DNA of 64,000 nucleotides from contig JAQUGR010000002.1 in assembly GCA_028683955.1 (NCBI GenBank), positions 124,001-188,000 of the forward strand, read 5' to 3'. The stretch comes from Bacillota bacterium. GTDB lineage: Bacteria; Bacillota; TC1. The notes beneath the pieces are model-generated. The model saw only the letters and a program-made list of their open reading frames with translations, was not told the DNA's origin and searched no databases. Both the position numbers and the translations under genes were made by a program. How positions within the stretch are numbered: position 1 is the stretch's first letter; each line of letters opens with the position of its first letter. This document shows positions 53,201-63,145 of this stretch, piece by piece.

Positions 53201-54814
53201 TGTATCTACTATTTGGGATTTACCATAAGTACTTAAATTACTTACGGCTGTCATGGTCCAAGTGATTGTACCATTTCTCTTATCATCAGCAGTTAGTGCT
53301 AAATGGCCCTTGTTAATTGCTACATTTGGTACATTTACACCAGTAGTAGTTATATTACCAGTAGCTATAGTACCAACTCCATTACCATCTCCTATAAAAT
53401 TAGCATCTAGTGAAGCTGTATTAGTATAGCTAGGAGATGTAGTTGTAGCAGTTGTTGGAGCAACTACGCTTGTTTCCATTGTAATTGTTCTAAGTAAATT
53501 TGAAGAATTAGCAACTCCTCTAGGTAAATAAATATTTAAAGTTGAGGTACTATCAGGATTTAATATATATACACCATAAATTTCTGTATCACTTACTGGT
53601 GTATGAGAATCATCATAAACAGAGATTACTGTTCCTCCAAGTTTAACCGTAGTTTTATCAAGAACTAAATCTGCAGATAAATTATCAGTTATAACAGCGT
53701 TATACATATCTTGTCTTGTTGTATTGGCATTTATTGTCCATCTGATTTTATTACCTTCAATAACAGCCCCTGATTTAGAAAGCCAGTTAGGTGTTATTGT
53801 ATAATTTAATGAATTAGAATCAATATCTACATCAGCAGAACCTCCAGAAAGATTCGCTTGGTTATTTACTATAGTTGGAGTTGTACTACCATACAAATCT
53901 CTTTTAGCTGTAGCTGTAATTATAATGTTTTGATAAGCAGAACCATCTCTGCCGTCAGGTATTAAATAAGTAATTAAACCAGTGGCAGGATTATAGGTGT
54001 AATCAACATCTTGAACTAAATTGACGCTTCCATGTTTTAGGGATGCTAAATCAACTTTGGTAACATCTAATGTATCTGTAAAGGTACAGCCACTAAAGAC
54101 ACCAGTTGCTGGCAACATATTAACATTCCAGATAAGTGTTCTGGTTAATGGTGTATAGCTAGTTACAGTTTTTGTTAATGAGATAGGTGTTGTTACAGGT
54201 GGCAAAGGAACAGTAATTTTTAGATTTATACCATTATTGTCGTCTATAGGTATATATATAGTTTCTGTTGTGCCTTTGACTACTGTACTTAAATCAAAGG
54301 AAAAATCAAATTCCATGTTGCCATGAATATCATATTCATTAAGATCATCTACATAATCTGTAAACTCAACTCTTACTTTCCAAGTTAAATCAGGATCTTG
54401 AACAAAAGTATAATTGGCAATTGGTCTTCCTGCATTTCCTAGTATAGCTCCACCAGTAGAGCTTGATAATTGTATTTTATCAGGAAGGTCGATAGTATAA
54501 TAATCACCTTCATGTACTGTGCGTTCTGGTTCTCCAGTATCCGGATTAATATTATCTAAAATATCAAAACTATATAAGGCGCGAAAACTATCAATAAGCG
54601 TGCTATCAGTTATTTCGTAAGGAGAAACTAAATCTGTATATGTGCTACTACCTGTAAGCTTATAGCTTAACGCTAGTGATCTTACAATATCTGTATTTGC
54701 TGTTTGATCACTTGCGGCAAATACACTAGCATATGGTGTTAGTGTAGTCCCAATTATTAATAATGCAAAAAATACAGATTGAATTTTGTTTAGCTTCTTT
54801 TTTAGTTTTTTCAT
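50258..54814 (-). CDS. Sortase-anchored multidomain surface adhesin
   Basis: 1518 residues. Signal peptide at 1-33 (ends YASVFA). About 50-330 resembles adhesive fibrinogen/collagen-binding domains; 330-1000 holds repeated DUF11-like or isopeptide-forming beta domains. Then a Cna_B domain (INGTTFALNWLRGGDPTDPVF, TITEVSPTSGYI) and at least three pilin-type isopeptide repeats (DVSKTLIGHELTDGQFNFSL, FTVSKHLTGKTMEDKEFAFL). It ends with IPQTG, a hydrophobic helix and KTKKDKQEDY, a sortase signal with Ile in place of Leu. Sortase is not in the window. GGAGG ribosome site before ATG 54814. Confidence 0.88.
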   Translation of the reverse strand: MKKLKKKLNKIQSVFFALLIIGTTLTPYASVFAASDQTANTDIVRSLALSYKLTGSSTYTDLVSPYEITDSTLIDSFRALYSFDILDNINPDTGEPERTVHEGDYYTIDLPDKIQLSSSTGGAILGNAGRPIANYTFVQDPDLTWKVRVEFTDYVDDLNEYDIHGNMEFDFSFDLSTVVKGTTETIYIPIDDNNGINLKITVPLPPVTTPISLTKTVTSYTPLTRTLIWNVNMLPATGVFSGCTFTDTLDVTKVDLASLKHGSVNLVQDVDYTYNPATGLITYLIPDGRDGSAYQNIIITATAKRDLYGSTTPTIVNNQANLSGGSADVDIDSNSLNYTITPNWLSKSGAVIEGNKIRWTINANTTRQDMYNAVITDNLSADLVLDKTTVKLGGTVISVYDDSHTPVSDTEIYGVYILNPDSTSTLNIYLPRGVANSSNLLRTITMETSVVAPTTATTTSPSYTNTASLDANFIGDGNGVGTIATGNITTTGVNVPNVAINKGHLALTADDKRNGTITWTMTAVSNLSTYGKSQIVDTLPSDQEFLPDEIYWGSTPINTTTEPKAEISLDGRTLTITFATDEALKTIQTFTVKTRIIDSVYDQNLSRNFTNSARVAIFDDLDVELAASNDTDSINITNNVITKTSSTYTGNTSQVGENPRVNFNIVINSNLMELNGVQINDDLSQIVTQFKKSGESSFTTVNGVKWTYVADSLTITKNASHYIPDTLDLAAIADASTYIDDILNVDFGSGTLNDKYTITFTAELDVSQNDIFKENGVIRCSGNTASIEGIGLNTGIVTSTPTGNSSEISNELLGKYGVNLVAEQQAQWTINLNQHNLELTSARVVDILPLGLTLDPTNIKLYTNVIGSNGAFVTGSTVESQGVSVPFTYTYELSTEPGEEGRYVLTVDLPDNNTAYILRFNTDIDNSLLGTQINNSAYYVGEGTVLENESVTNLTISATVGGGSTTKSSITVNKYNNDNGEIINGTTFALNWLRGGDPTDPVFVRNLITADGIVLFRGLTKGETYTITEVSPTSGYIIDNPDPVVVEVPIDISGNMDPITVFNTPIKNGTWNPTALKDLSGKAFVRDFNFEILDNDTQVFSGITNNLVSDGRYDVAFTLNDGIAPEQLLTYSDDHIFSLDDEDGTEYLATTKTLVMRESNALIPGYILDDNAYQLVLKIYNVKGQADLKVVIEDEFGNVLSDDQGNFTIDNIPVFFNSYSATGDFNLDVSKTLIGHELTDGQFNFSLYEGETLLQTTSNEEGVLNEDGSYTGVVNFETLNFTQGDAGLRTYTILEENSGLDGYTYDTSVYTVELLVTDNDDGTITSTIESITKTRDNNDIIVEDINFINSYTKLDFTVSKHLTGKTMEDKEFAFLLQQVDIDNESKIGEPITGHNDETGNVTFQDITFNLDDLGNTFYFNVSEVNDNKLFYTYDATKFLISATVVQNEDGTLALEQSLFKVNDISLVAVDSIDFYNTFTPLIPQTGGKILSAMLIGTTLTLLGFLILTKTKKDKQEDY

Positions 54815-54840
54815 GTTCGAGCCTCCAAATTATGTTCTAA

Positions 54841-54873
54841 ATAATTAAATTATAATGAATATAATTTAATTAT
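54841..54873 (-). promoter_or_regulatory. Perfect 14-bp inverted repeat at the 5' end of the surface-protein transcript
   Basis: ATAATTAAATTATA (54841-54854) and TATAATTTAATTAT (54860-54873) around five bases. A minus-strand TATAAT (54883-54878) places the transcript start near 54871, so the mRNA would begin with this hairpin, as in 5' stabilisers; alternatively it is an operator. Confidence 0.5.
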
Positions 54874-55057
54874 CCATATTATAGTAACACATATATATAT
54901 CGATAGTAAATATAATATATTAAATTAATCTTAAATAATCATTAAATAAATATTATTTTTACTGATTGTTATTACAACAGGATTACTAAAATAATTCTGT
55001 TGTGATATATTAATAATGATCTTGTTTAACTTCAGTTATAAAGTTTATAGGAGTAAA

Positions 55058-55966
55058 ATGAAAAAAAAGGATTTATTTTTAGCGCTATTAGTTGTAACCA
55101 TTTGGGGATCAACCTTTACTGTAATTAAATTAGGCTTATTAGGCATGCCACCAATGATGTTAGTGGCATTTAGATTCACCTTAGCCGCAATACCAGCTGT
55201 TTTTTTTATTAAAAAACCTAATATAAGCTGGAAGTATATAGTAGCTTATGGGATGACAGCCTATTTTGGTCAGTTTGCTTGTGACATATATTCCTTGTAT
55301 TTAGGTATGCCTGCAGGGATTGCATCAGTTATAATGCAATCTAATGTTTTTTTCATATTTATATTTAGTGCTATATTATTGAAGGAAAAAATCAAGGCAA
55401 GAGAAATAATAGGCTTAGTTGTAGCGATTATAGGCATTATTCTTTTAAGTGTAAATGTTGGTATTGAAGATATAAAATCCATACCCACCATTACTATAGT
55501 ATTAGAGTTATTAGCTGCTGTTTTTTGGGCAGCTTCTTCTATAGTAGTAAGATTTGCAGTAAGAACCTCTAGACAACAAAATATAAAGCTTGATGTTTTT
55601 GGCCTGGTAGTCTGGGGGAGCCTAGTTCCTATAATCCCCTTTTTCTTATTAGGTATATTAATCGAATCTCCAATGGGTTTTTATAGAGCCCTAGTTAATC
55701 TAAATATTGGGGATATGCTAGTAGTTATATTTCTAGCATTTATAGCCACCTTATTTTGTTTTTCTGCCTGGAGCAGGTTGTTAAGATCATACAATGCCGG
55801 AAAAGTAGCAATGTTAACCTTATTAGTCCCAGTTAGTGGTTTAATAATTGCCTGGTTAGTTATGGGTGAGGTATTAACCTCTGTTCAAATTATTGGAGCT
55901 GCTATAGTAATATTAGGTTTGATAATTTCAAACTTTGGTATTACTAATTTTAAGTGGAATAGATAA
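55058..55966 (+). CDS. EamA/DMT superfamily transporter
   Basis: Metabolite exporter/importer of unknown substrate. Start ATG 55058 after TAGGAG; the frame is open 14 codons further up without a ribosome site. 302 residues, ten helices in two EamA repeats (WGSTFTVIKLGLLGMPPM near 17-34; FWAASSIVVRFAV near 160). Single gene. Confidence 0.87.
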   Translation: MKKKDLFLALLVVTIWGSTFTVIKLGLLGMPPMMLVAFRFTLAAIPAVFFIKKPNISWKYIVAYGMTAYFGQFACDIYSLYLGMPAGIASVIMQSNVFFIFIFSAILLKEKIKAREIIGLVVAIIGIILLSVNVGIEDIKSIPTITIVLELLAAVFWAASSIVVRFAVRTSRQQNIKLDVFGLVVWGSLVPIIPFFLLGILIESPMGFYRALVNLNIGDMLVVIFLAFIATLFCFSAWSRLLRSYNAGKVAMLTLLVPVSGLIIAWLVMGEVLTSVQIIGAAIVILGLIISNFGITNFKWNR

Positions 55967-56059
55967 TTAATTCTAATACAAAATCCCTATTAACTTGCTA
56001 GACTTTAAACTAAAAGGTATAATTTGAGGTAATGGAAACAAAACTAGAAAGGTTACAAA

Positions 56060-58900
56060 ATGAAAGACAAACTAATAATAAAAGGCGCAAGAGAACACAA
56101 CTTAAAAAATATAAATATAGAACTACCAAGAGATAAAATGATAGTAATGACAGGAGTATCAGGCAGTGGAAAAACATCACTAGCCTTTGATACAATATAT
56201 GCAGAAGGACAAAGAAGATACGTAGAATCACTATCCTCCTATGCCAGACAATTTTTAGGACAGATGGAAAAACCAGACATAGACTACATAGAAGGCTTGT
56301 CTCCTGCCATATCCATAGACCAAAAACACAGAAGTAAAAATCCAAGATCAACAGTAGGAACAGTAACAGAAATCCATGACTATTTAAGATTACTATATGC
56401 CAGAATAGGAACAGTATATTGCCACAACTGTGGAGCAGAAATAAAAAAACAATCAATACCACAAATGGTAGACAAAGTAATGCTACTAGAAGAAGGAACA
56501 AAAACCCTACTTCTAGCGCCACTAGTTAGAGGTAGAAAAGGCGAATATACAAAACTGTTTGAAAAATTAAAAAAAGACGGCTTTGTCAGAGTAAAAGTTG
56601 ATGGAGAAATAAGGGAAACCAGCGAAGAGATAATTCTAGATAAAAATAAGAAACACACCATAGAAGCAGTAGTAGACAGATTAATTATAAAAGAAGGAAT
56701 AGAAAGAAGAATAGCAGATTCCTTTGAAATTGCTCTAAAACTAGGGGAAGGTCTAGCTAAAATAGAACCAGAGGGCCAAGAAGAAATGCTTTTTAGCGAA
56801 AACTTTGTCTGTCTAGAATGTGGAGTAACCATAGAAGAAATAGAACCTAGGCTATTTTCCTTTAATACTCCCTATGGTAGTTGCCCAGAATGTACAGGAC
56901 TAGGCTTTACTCAAAACTTCTCAAAAGACATAATCATTCCAGACGAAAGCATATCTATAGAAGGAGGAGCCATAAATGTTCCACCTTGGAATTCAAAAGT
57001 AAGCGATTATTATCCAACACTTCTAGAAGGAATAGCAAAACACTATAACTTTAAATTAAGCACACCCTTTGAGAAACTAAGTGATGAAATACAAAACATT
57101 ATCCTATATGGCAGTAATGAACAAATACCTTTCACATATAAATCAAAAGAAGGAAGAATATGGAATTTCAATAAACCATTCGAAGGTATAATACCAAACC
57201 TTAAAAGAAGATATAGAGAAACCTCCAGCGAAGGTATAAAAGAAGAAATAGAAAGCTATATGGAAATAAAAAAATGCCCAGCTTGTAATGGTAAAAGACT
57301 AAAACCTGATGCCCTAAGCGTGCTAGTTGGAGGAATAAACATAGCAGATGTATCAGAACTATCAATTTCTGATACCTTAGAATTCTTTAACAAACTAGAG
57401 TTAAATGAAAGAGATACAATAATTGGTCACCAAATATTTAAAGAAATTAAAGAAAGACTAAACTTTCTTAACAATGTAGGCCTTAACTACCTCACACTTA
57501 GTAGAGGAGCTGCCACCCTATCAGGTGGAGAATCACAAAGAATTAGACTAGCAACTCAGATAGGATCTGGGTTAGTTGGAGTTCTATATATTTTAGATGA
57601 ACCAAGTATAGGGCTACACCAAAGAGATAATATAAAATTAATTGAATCACTAATGAACTTAAGAGACATTGGAAACACCCTAATAATCGTAGAGCATGAT
57701 GAAGAAACTATGATGAGTGCAGATGTTTTAGTCGATATTGGGCCAAGAGCAGGTCTTGAAGGTGGTAATATTGTAGCCATGGGAACACCGGCTGAAGTTA
57801 TTGCAAATCCTAATTCCCTAACTGGTGAATATTTAAGTGGAAAAAGAAAAATTAAAATACCAGAAACAAGACGAAAACATGGAGAAAACTATTTAGAAAT
57901 AACAGGAGCTAGTGAAAACAATCTTCAAAATGTAGATTTGAAAATACCACTTGGAGTTTTCACCTGCGTAACAGGAGTTTCAGGAAGTGGAAAAAGCACA
58001 CTTATAAATCAAATCCTCTACAAAGCACTTGCAAGACATATAAATAAAAGAAAAGAAAGCCCTGGTAAACATAAAAGTATGATTGGGGTTGAAAATATTG
58101 ATAAGATAATCGATATTGATCAATCACCAATAGGTAGAACACCAAGATCAAATCCAGCAACTTATACTGGAGTTTTTGATCATATTAGAGAACTTATGGC
58201 CTCAACAAAAGAATCCAAGAGCCGAGGCTATAAGACTGGAAGATTTAGCTTTAATGTAAAAGGTGGACGATGTGAAAACTGTAAAGGTGATGGAATAATT
58301 CAAATAGAAATGCACTTTTTACCTGATGTATATGTACCCTGTGAAGTTTGTGGTGGTAAACGCTATAATAGAGAAACATTAGATGTAACCTATAAAGGTA
58401 AGAACATCTCAGATATTTTAAACATGACAGTAGAAGAAGCTTTTCACTTCTTCGAACCAATACCAAAAATTAAAAGAAAAATGGAAACCCTTATGGATGT
58501 TGGACTAAGCTATATAAAACTTGGACAACCTGCCACCACCCTTTCAGGAGGAGAAGCTCAAAGAATTAAGCTTGCTACAGAATTATCAAAAAGAAGCACA
58601 GGCAAAACCTTCTATATTCTAGATGAACCTACAACAGGCTTGCATTTTTATGATATAGAAAAATTGCTTCATGTTTTAGACAAACTAGTTGATAAAGGAA
58701 ATACTGTAGTAGTTATAGAACATAACTTGGATGTTATAAAAACAGCAGACCACATAATTGACTTAGGTCCTGAAGGTGGTACAGGTGGAGGTTTGATTAT
58801 TGCAGAAGGTACCCCGGAAGAAGTAGCTCAAAATGATGCATCCTATACGGGGCAATATTTAAAGGATATATTAAGTGGAGAAATTAGAAACAAAGCTTAA
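56060..58900 (+). CDS. uvrA: Excinuclease ABC subunit A
   Basis: Damage-recognition ATPase of nucleotide excision repair. 946 residues, full length. First ATPase Walker [14 protein letters not shown] near 31-43, second near 641-650 ([11 protein letters not shown]). Zinc modules with [17 protein letters not shown] and CENCKGDG; two LSGGE signatures and two DEP Walker B motifs. Coding strand very A-rich in the first 2 kb. Overlaps uvrC by 26 bases. Confidence 0.98.
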   Translation: MKDKLIIKGAREHNLKNINIELPRDKMIVMTGVSGSGKTSLAFDTIYAEGQRRYVESLSSYARQFLGQMEKPDIDYIEGLSPAISIDQKHRSKNPRSTVGTVTEIHDYLRLLYARIGTVYCHNCGAEIKKQSIPQMVDKVMLLEEGTKTLLLAPLVRGRKGEYTKLFEKLKKDGFVRVKVDGEIRETSEEIILDKNKKHTIEAVVDRLIIKEGIERRIADSFEIALKLGEGLAKIEPEGQEEMLFSENFVCLECGVTIEEIEPRLFSFNTPYGSCPECTGLGFTQNFSKDIIIPDESISIEGGAINVPPWNSKVSDYYPTLLEGIAKHYNFKLSTPFEKLSDEIQNIILYGSNEQIPFTYKSKEGRIWNFNKPFEGIIPNLKRRYRETSSEGIKEEIESYMEIKKCPACNGKRLKPDALSVLVGGINIADVSELSISDTLEFFNKLELNERDTIIGHQIFKEIKERLNFLNNVGLNYLTLSRGAATLSGGESQRIRLATQIGSGLVGVLYILDEPSIGLHQRDNIKLIESLMNLRDIGNTLIIVEHDEETMMSADVLVDIGPRAGLEGGNIVAMGTPAEVIANPNSLTGEYLSGKRKIKIPETRRKHGENYLEITGASENNLQNVDLKIPLGVFTCVTGVSGSGKSTLINQILYKALARHINKRKESPGKHKSMIGVENIDKIIDIDQSPIGRTPRSNPATYTGVFDHIRELMASTKESKSRGYKTGRFSFNVKGGRCENCKGDGIIQIEMHFLPDVYVPCEVCGGKRYNRETLDVTYKGKNISDILNMTVEEAFHFFEPIPKIKRKMETLMDVGLSYIKLGQPATTLSGGEAQRIKLATELSKRSTGKTFYILDEPTTGLHFYDIEKLLHVLDKLVDKGNTVVVIEHNLDVIKTADHIIDLGPEGGTGGGLIIAEGTPEEVAQNDASYTGQYLKDILSGEIRNKA

Positions 58901-60662
58901 GTCATTGCCAGCAGAACCTGGTATTTACGAAATGCTTGATGAAAAAGGAAAGATAATATATGTTGGTAAAGCTGTAAACCTTAAAAATAGGGTAAGCAGT
59001 TATTTTAAGGGTGTCAAAGACAGTAAGACTACTGCTTTGGTAGAAAAAATAAGAGATATAAACTGGACCATTACTGGAAATGAAATGGAAGCTCTAATTT
59101 TAGAGTCAAACCTAATCAAAGAAAACAAACCAAAATACAATATTATCCTAAGAGATGATAAACACTATCCCTATCTTAAAATAAATTTGAATGATAAATA
59201 TCCTAAAATACAGGTAGTTAGAAGAAAAACCAATGATGGAGCAATCTATTTTGGACCATATGCAACAATAGGTGGAGTTAAAGGAATCTTAAAATTAATA
59301 GAATCAATTTTTCCTTTAAGAACCTGTAGTGATAACGAATTAAAACATAGAAGTAGACCCTGTCTTCAATATCAGATTAAAAGATGTCTTGCTCCTTGTG
59401 TGAAATTTACAACACCAGAAGAGTACAAACAATTAGTTGAAGAAGCAGTTATGTTTTTGCGAGGTAAGGAAAGAGAACTAGTAAGAAGCTTAAAACAAAA
59501 AATGACTGATTATTCAAAGAACATGGAGTTTGAAAAAGCAGGTAAAGTTAGGGATCAAATAGAAGTTATAAGTAAATTAACAGCTAGCCAAATAATAGAT
59601 AAAGGACATGCTAAAGAACGAGATGTTATTGGTCTATACGAGGGAGAAAAGAAAACATCAGTAATGATACTCTTTATTAGAGATGGTAACATAATCAATA
59701 AGGAAAACTATTTTTTAGAACATCAATTAGATGAAAGTAAAGAGGATCTTTTAAAAGCATTTCTAGAGCAATACTATTTAAACCATATACCCGGCAAAGA
59801 AATACTATTGCCTTTGTCTTTCGATTTACAAAAAACACAGGAATATCTTAGCTATCTAAAAGGTAATAAAGTTAGTCTTTTAATTCCCCAGAAGGGTGAA
59901 AAAAAGCAATTGGTTGATTTCGCCAATATTAATGCACTGGAGAAATATAGACAAAAAGAAGAAGTTCGTCTAATGAAAGAAAAAGAACTTGAAGAGGGAC
60001 TTGTTAATCTAAAAAAATATCTTGATTTGAATAATGAACCTAAAAGAATAGAATGTTATGACATAAGTAATATTAGTGGAACCAATATTGTAGCAAGTAT
60101 GGTAGTATTTACAGATGGAGTAGCTGATAAAAAAGAATATAAAAAATTTAAAATAAGAACTGTTGAAGGGCAAAATGATTTTAAATCTATGGAGGAAGTT
60201 TTAACAAGAAGATTTAAAATCAAGGATTTACCAAAACCAGACTTAGTACTTATAGATGGAGGCAAGGGTCAACTATCAAGCGCCTTGAAAATAATGAAAG
60301 GTTATGGGATAGAAGATATAGATGTTCTTGGTCTGGCTAAAAAGGAAGAACTTCTTTTTAAGGAAGATCAAAGTGAGGGAATATTTATTCCTAGAGGGGA
60401 TAAAGCTCTTCATATTATGACCTCTATTAGAGATGAAGCCCATAGATTTGCCATAACATATCATCGTAATTTAAGAGACAAGGAAATGATATCTTCTGTG
60501 TTTGATGAGATAGAGGGTATTGGTCCTAAAAGAAAAAAACTACTTTTAAAAGAATTTGGTAGTGTTGGAGGTATCAGAAAAGCCAATATTAATGATATAA
60601 TAAATGTGTTAGGTAATGAAAAACTAGCTAGAAAAATAAAGGATGTAATTGGGGATGAATAA
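58875..60662 (+). CDS. uvrC: Excinuclease ABC subunit C
   Basis: Makes both incisions next to a UvrB-marked lesion. GTG start after AAGGA, inside the end of uvrA. 595 residues: GIY-YIG domain ([27 protein letters not shown]), UVR motif ([18 protein letters not shown]), RNase H-like nuclease ([31 protein letters not shown]) and C-terminal helix-hairpin-helix. uvrB is not in the window. Confidence 0.97.
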   Translation: MEKLETKLKSLPAEPGIYEMLDEKGKIIYVGKAVNLKNRVSSYFKGVKDSKTTALVEKIRDINWTITGNEMEALILESNLIKENKPKYNIILRDDKHYPYLKINLNDKYPKIQVVRRKTNDGAIYFGPYATIGGVKGILKLIESIFPLRTCSDNELKHRSRPCLQYQIKRCLAPCVKFTTPEEYKQLVEEAVMFLRGKERELVRSLKQKMTDYSKNMEFEKAGKVRDQIEVISKLTASQIIDKGHAKERDVIGLYEGEKKTSVMILFIRDGNIINKENYFLEHQLDESKEDLLKAFLEQYYLNHIPGKEILLPLSFDLQKTQEYLSYLKGNKVSLLIPQKGEKKQLVDFANINALEKYRQKEEVRLMKEKELEEGLVNLKKYLDLNNEPKRIECYDISNISGTNIVASMVVFTDGVADKKEYKKFKIRTVEGQNDFKSMEEVLTRRFKIKDLPKPDLVLIDGGKGQLSSALKIMKGYGIEDIDVLGLAKKEELLFKEDQSEGIFIPRGDKALHIMTSIRDEAHRFAITYHRNLRDKEMISSVFDEIEGIGPKRKKLLLKEFGSVGGIRKANINDIINVLGNEKLARKIKDVIGDE

Positions 60663-61458
60663 ATTAAAGTTAATAGCTATAGATATAGATGGCACATTAT
60701 TAAATGATGAAAGAGAAGTAAGCAGAGAAAATAAGGAAGCAATAAAACGAGCAGAAAGAAAAGGGATTTATGTAGTTTTAGCAACAGGCAGAATGTATAG
60801 AAGCGCTAAAAAATTTGAAAACCTTTTTACTACAAATATGCCATTAATTGCCTATAATGGGGGATTAATTAAAGAATTTAATGATGGGAAAGTCCTTTTT
60901 CAAAATGATATGCCCAAGGAAATGGTAAAACCAATTTATGAACATATTAATAGATATGGGTTTGCAGCTAATTTCTATATAGACGATAATTTATATGGTG
61001 ATGCAAATAATGAATATATTCATGGTTATGCAGAGTATATAGATGTACCCTACATTAAATTAAAGGATGAAGAAATTTTTAGATATATTGATGAAATGAA
61101 TATAATAAAGATGGTAGCCTTTGGTGAAGAAAAAAAATTGGATTTATTTCTTGAAAAAGAAAAAAAAGGATTAGAAGATAAAATACATCTTGTTAAATCA
61201 TTACCTTTTATGTTGGAAATAGCCAATAAGGATGTTAATAAAGGAACAGCTTTAGCTAATCTTGGTAAAGTATTGGGTATTAATGCTAGTGAAATGATGG
61301 GCATTGGTGATAATATGAACGATGAGGAAATGCTAGACTATGTTGGAAATCCATTTGTCATGGCTAATGGGAATGAACTTTTACTAATGAAAAATTATAT
61401 GAAAACCAAAAGTAATAACCAAGATGGAGTGGCTTATGCTATTTCCCAGTTTTTATAG
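60655..61458 (+). CDS. Cof-type HAD phosphatase
   Basis: Cytoplasmic phosphatase for sugar phosphates or cofactors. ATG 60655 overlaps the uvrC stop by 8 bases; a TTG two codons earlier is possible. 267 residues with IAIDIDGTLLND (motif I), LATGRMYRSA, the KGTALANLGKVLGI (motif III Lys) and GIGDNMNDEEMLDYVG (motif IV). Typical Cof/YidA family length. Confidence 0.92.
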   Translation: MNKLKLIAIDIDGTLLNDEREVSRENKEAIKRAERKGIYVVLATGRMYRSAKKFENLFTTNMPLIAYNGGLIKEFNDGKVLFQNDMPKEMVKPIYEHINRYGFAANFYIDDNLYGDANNEYIHGYAEYIDVPYIKLKDEEIFRYIDEMNIIKMVAFGEEKKLDLFLEKEKKGLEDKIHLVKSLPFMLEIANKDVNKGTALANLGKVLGINASEMMGIGDNMNDEEMLDYVGNPFVMANGNELLLMKNYMKTKSNNQDGVAYAISQFL

Positions 61459-61514
61459 AACATGCTAAAATATATTTAAAATTAAAAAATTGAAATTAGA
61501 AAGTTGAAGAATAG

Positions 61515-62246
61515 ATGAAACTAGATTTACACACACATACATTATTATCAGGACATGCTTATAGCACTATTAAAGAAAATGTTGAAGAAGCAAAAGCTAA
61601 AGGTCTTGAAGGTTTTGCTGTAACGGATCATGGTCCAGCAATGCCTAGTGCTCAGCAGGATGCTTATCACATTGTTAATATGCGTTTGGCAGTTCCTGAG
61701 TATTTAAATGATGTTAGGATAATTAGAGGCTTTGAAGCAAATATTGTCGATTATGATGGTAAAATAGATTTGCCTACAGATTATACTCCCTATGTTGAAT
61801 ATATTATTGGTTCTTTACATGAGATTTGTATTATTCCTCGTACAAAAAAAGAAAATACAGAAGGTGTAATTAACGCAATGGCTACTGGTTATGTTGATAC
61901 AATAGGCCATCCTGATGGTTTTGGATTTCCACTTGATTATCCAGCCTTAACTGAAGCTGCTAAGGAATATGAAGTGGCTTTAGAATTAAATAACAATACC
62001 CTAAAAGGTAGAGTAAGAGGCGATTGTAAGGAAAATTATCTAGAACTCCTCTATTATGCCAAGAAAAATGGAGTTTATATAAGTGTTGGCAGTGATGCTC
62101 ATTTTTATACTGGAATTGGAGAAATAAATCTTAGTGATGATTTGCTTACAGAAGTAGGTTATCCTGAAGAACTTATCATAAGTAAAAATTTAGAACAATT
62201 TGATAAATTTATGAGGATAAGAAAGCGCGAAAGGACAATATACTAA
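61515..62246 (+). CDS. PHP-domain phosphatase, YcdX type
   Basis: Trinuclear-zinc phosphoesterase. 243 residues: DLHTHTLLSGHAYST (metal ligands His6, His8), VTDHGP, GFEANI, SLHE, GHPD and SDAHFYTG match the ligands of the PHP fold in order. GAAGAATAG is a weak ribosome site. It ends on the start of rapZ, an arrangement frequent in Firmicutes. Confidence 0.88.
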   Translation: MKLDLHTHTLLSGHAYSTIKENVEEAKAKGLEGFAVTDHGPAMPSAQQDAYHIVNMRLAVPEYLNDVRIIRGFEANIVDYDGKIDLPTDYTPYVEYIIGSLHEICIIPRTKKENTEGVINAMATGYVDTIGHPDGFGFPLDYPALTEAAKEYEVALELNNNTLKGRVRGDCKENYLELLYYAKKNGVYISVGSDAHFYTGIGEINLSDDLLTEVGYPEELIISKNLEQFDKFMRIRKRERTIY

Positions 62247-63145
62247 TGAATAAAGAAAACTTAAGACTAATTATTGTATCAGGATTAAGTGGAGCTGGAA
62301 AATCTCAAGTTATGAATAACCTTGAGGATTCAGGCTATTTTTGTATAGACAATTTTCCACCTTATCTTTTAACTTCACTAGTTAGTAAATTAAAGGAAGA
62401 AACTCAAATATATAAATTGGCTGTAGCCATAGATATAAGAGGGGGTCATTTCCTTAAAGACTATAAAGAAGCTATGGCAGAACTCGACAGTAATGAATTA
62501 CCATATGAAACTATTTTTATGGAATCATCAAATAGAGCAATTATAGCCAGATATAAAATGACTAGAAGAAGACATCCTTTAATAGAAGAAGCTAAAGGCG
62601 ATATTCAACTTGCTATAAAAATGGAAAGAGAAATGCTATCAAGTATTAGAATTAAAGTAGATAGAATAATTGATACTACTGGTATATCTACTAGTCAGTG
62701 TAGAAAGATTATAGAGAATATAGTAGCAGAACAAGAAAAGACTAATTTTTTAATAACGATTTATTCTTTTGGATATAAGTATGGTTTACCTATTGATGCT
62801 GATTTGGTTATGGACGTACGTTTTTTACCAAATCCATTCTATCTAGAACATCTAAAGTTTTTAACTGGGGAGACTAACAAAGTTGAAGAATATGTTTTCT
62901 CCTTCAAGATAACAGAAGAATTTTTAGACAAATATGTTGATCTTCTTAAATTTTTAATACCTAAATATATGGAAGAAGGCAAAAGACAATTAGTTATAGC
63001 TATAGGTTGTACTGGTGGACAACATAGATCTGTTGTAATTAGTAGAGCATTAGAAAAAGCCATTCAAGGTGATGGAATAAGAACATATCTATACCATAGA
63101 GAAATATGGCGTCACCAAAAGGGAGATGAGGAAAATGTCTTTTAG
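62246..63145 (+). CDS. rapZ: RNase adapter/nucleotide-binding protein RapZ (YvcJ)
   Basis: P-loop protein; in Firmicutes (YvcJ) it hydrolyses GTP and affects competence, in E. coli it adapts RNase E to GlmZ. 299 residues with SGLSGAGKSQVMNNLEDSGY at 13-32, RR-containing TRRRHPL and C-terminal IGCTGGQHRSV. Overlaps whiA by 11 bases. The usual yvcK gene between rapZ and whiA is absent. Confidence 0.94.
   Translation: MNKENLRLIIVSGLSGAGKSQVMNNLEDSGYFCIDNFPPYLLTSLVSKLKEETQIYKLAVAIDIRGGHFLKDYKEAMAELDSNELPYETIFMESSNRAIIARYKMTRRRHPLIEEAKGDIQLAIKMEREMLSSIRIKVDRIIDTTGISTSQCRKIIENIVAEQEKTNFLITIYSFGYKYGLPIDADLVMDVRFLPNPFYLEHLKFLTGETNKVEEYVFSFKITEEFLDKYVDLLKFLIPKYMEEGKRQLVIAIGCTGGQHRSVVISRALEKAIQGDGIRTYLYHREIWRHQKGDEENVF

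Noticed and set aside
50258-54814. Open frames on the plus strand inside the adhesin gene, e.g. at 51462-51743
   Set aside because: They are antisense shadows of the long, well-formed adhesin gene, without ribosome sites or recognisable domains.
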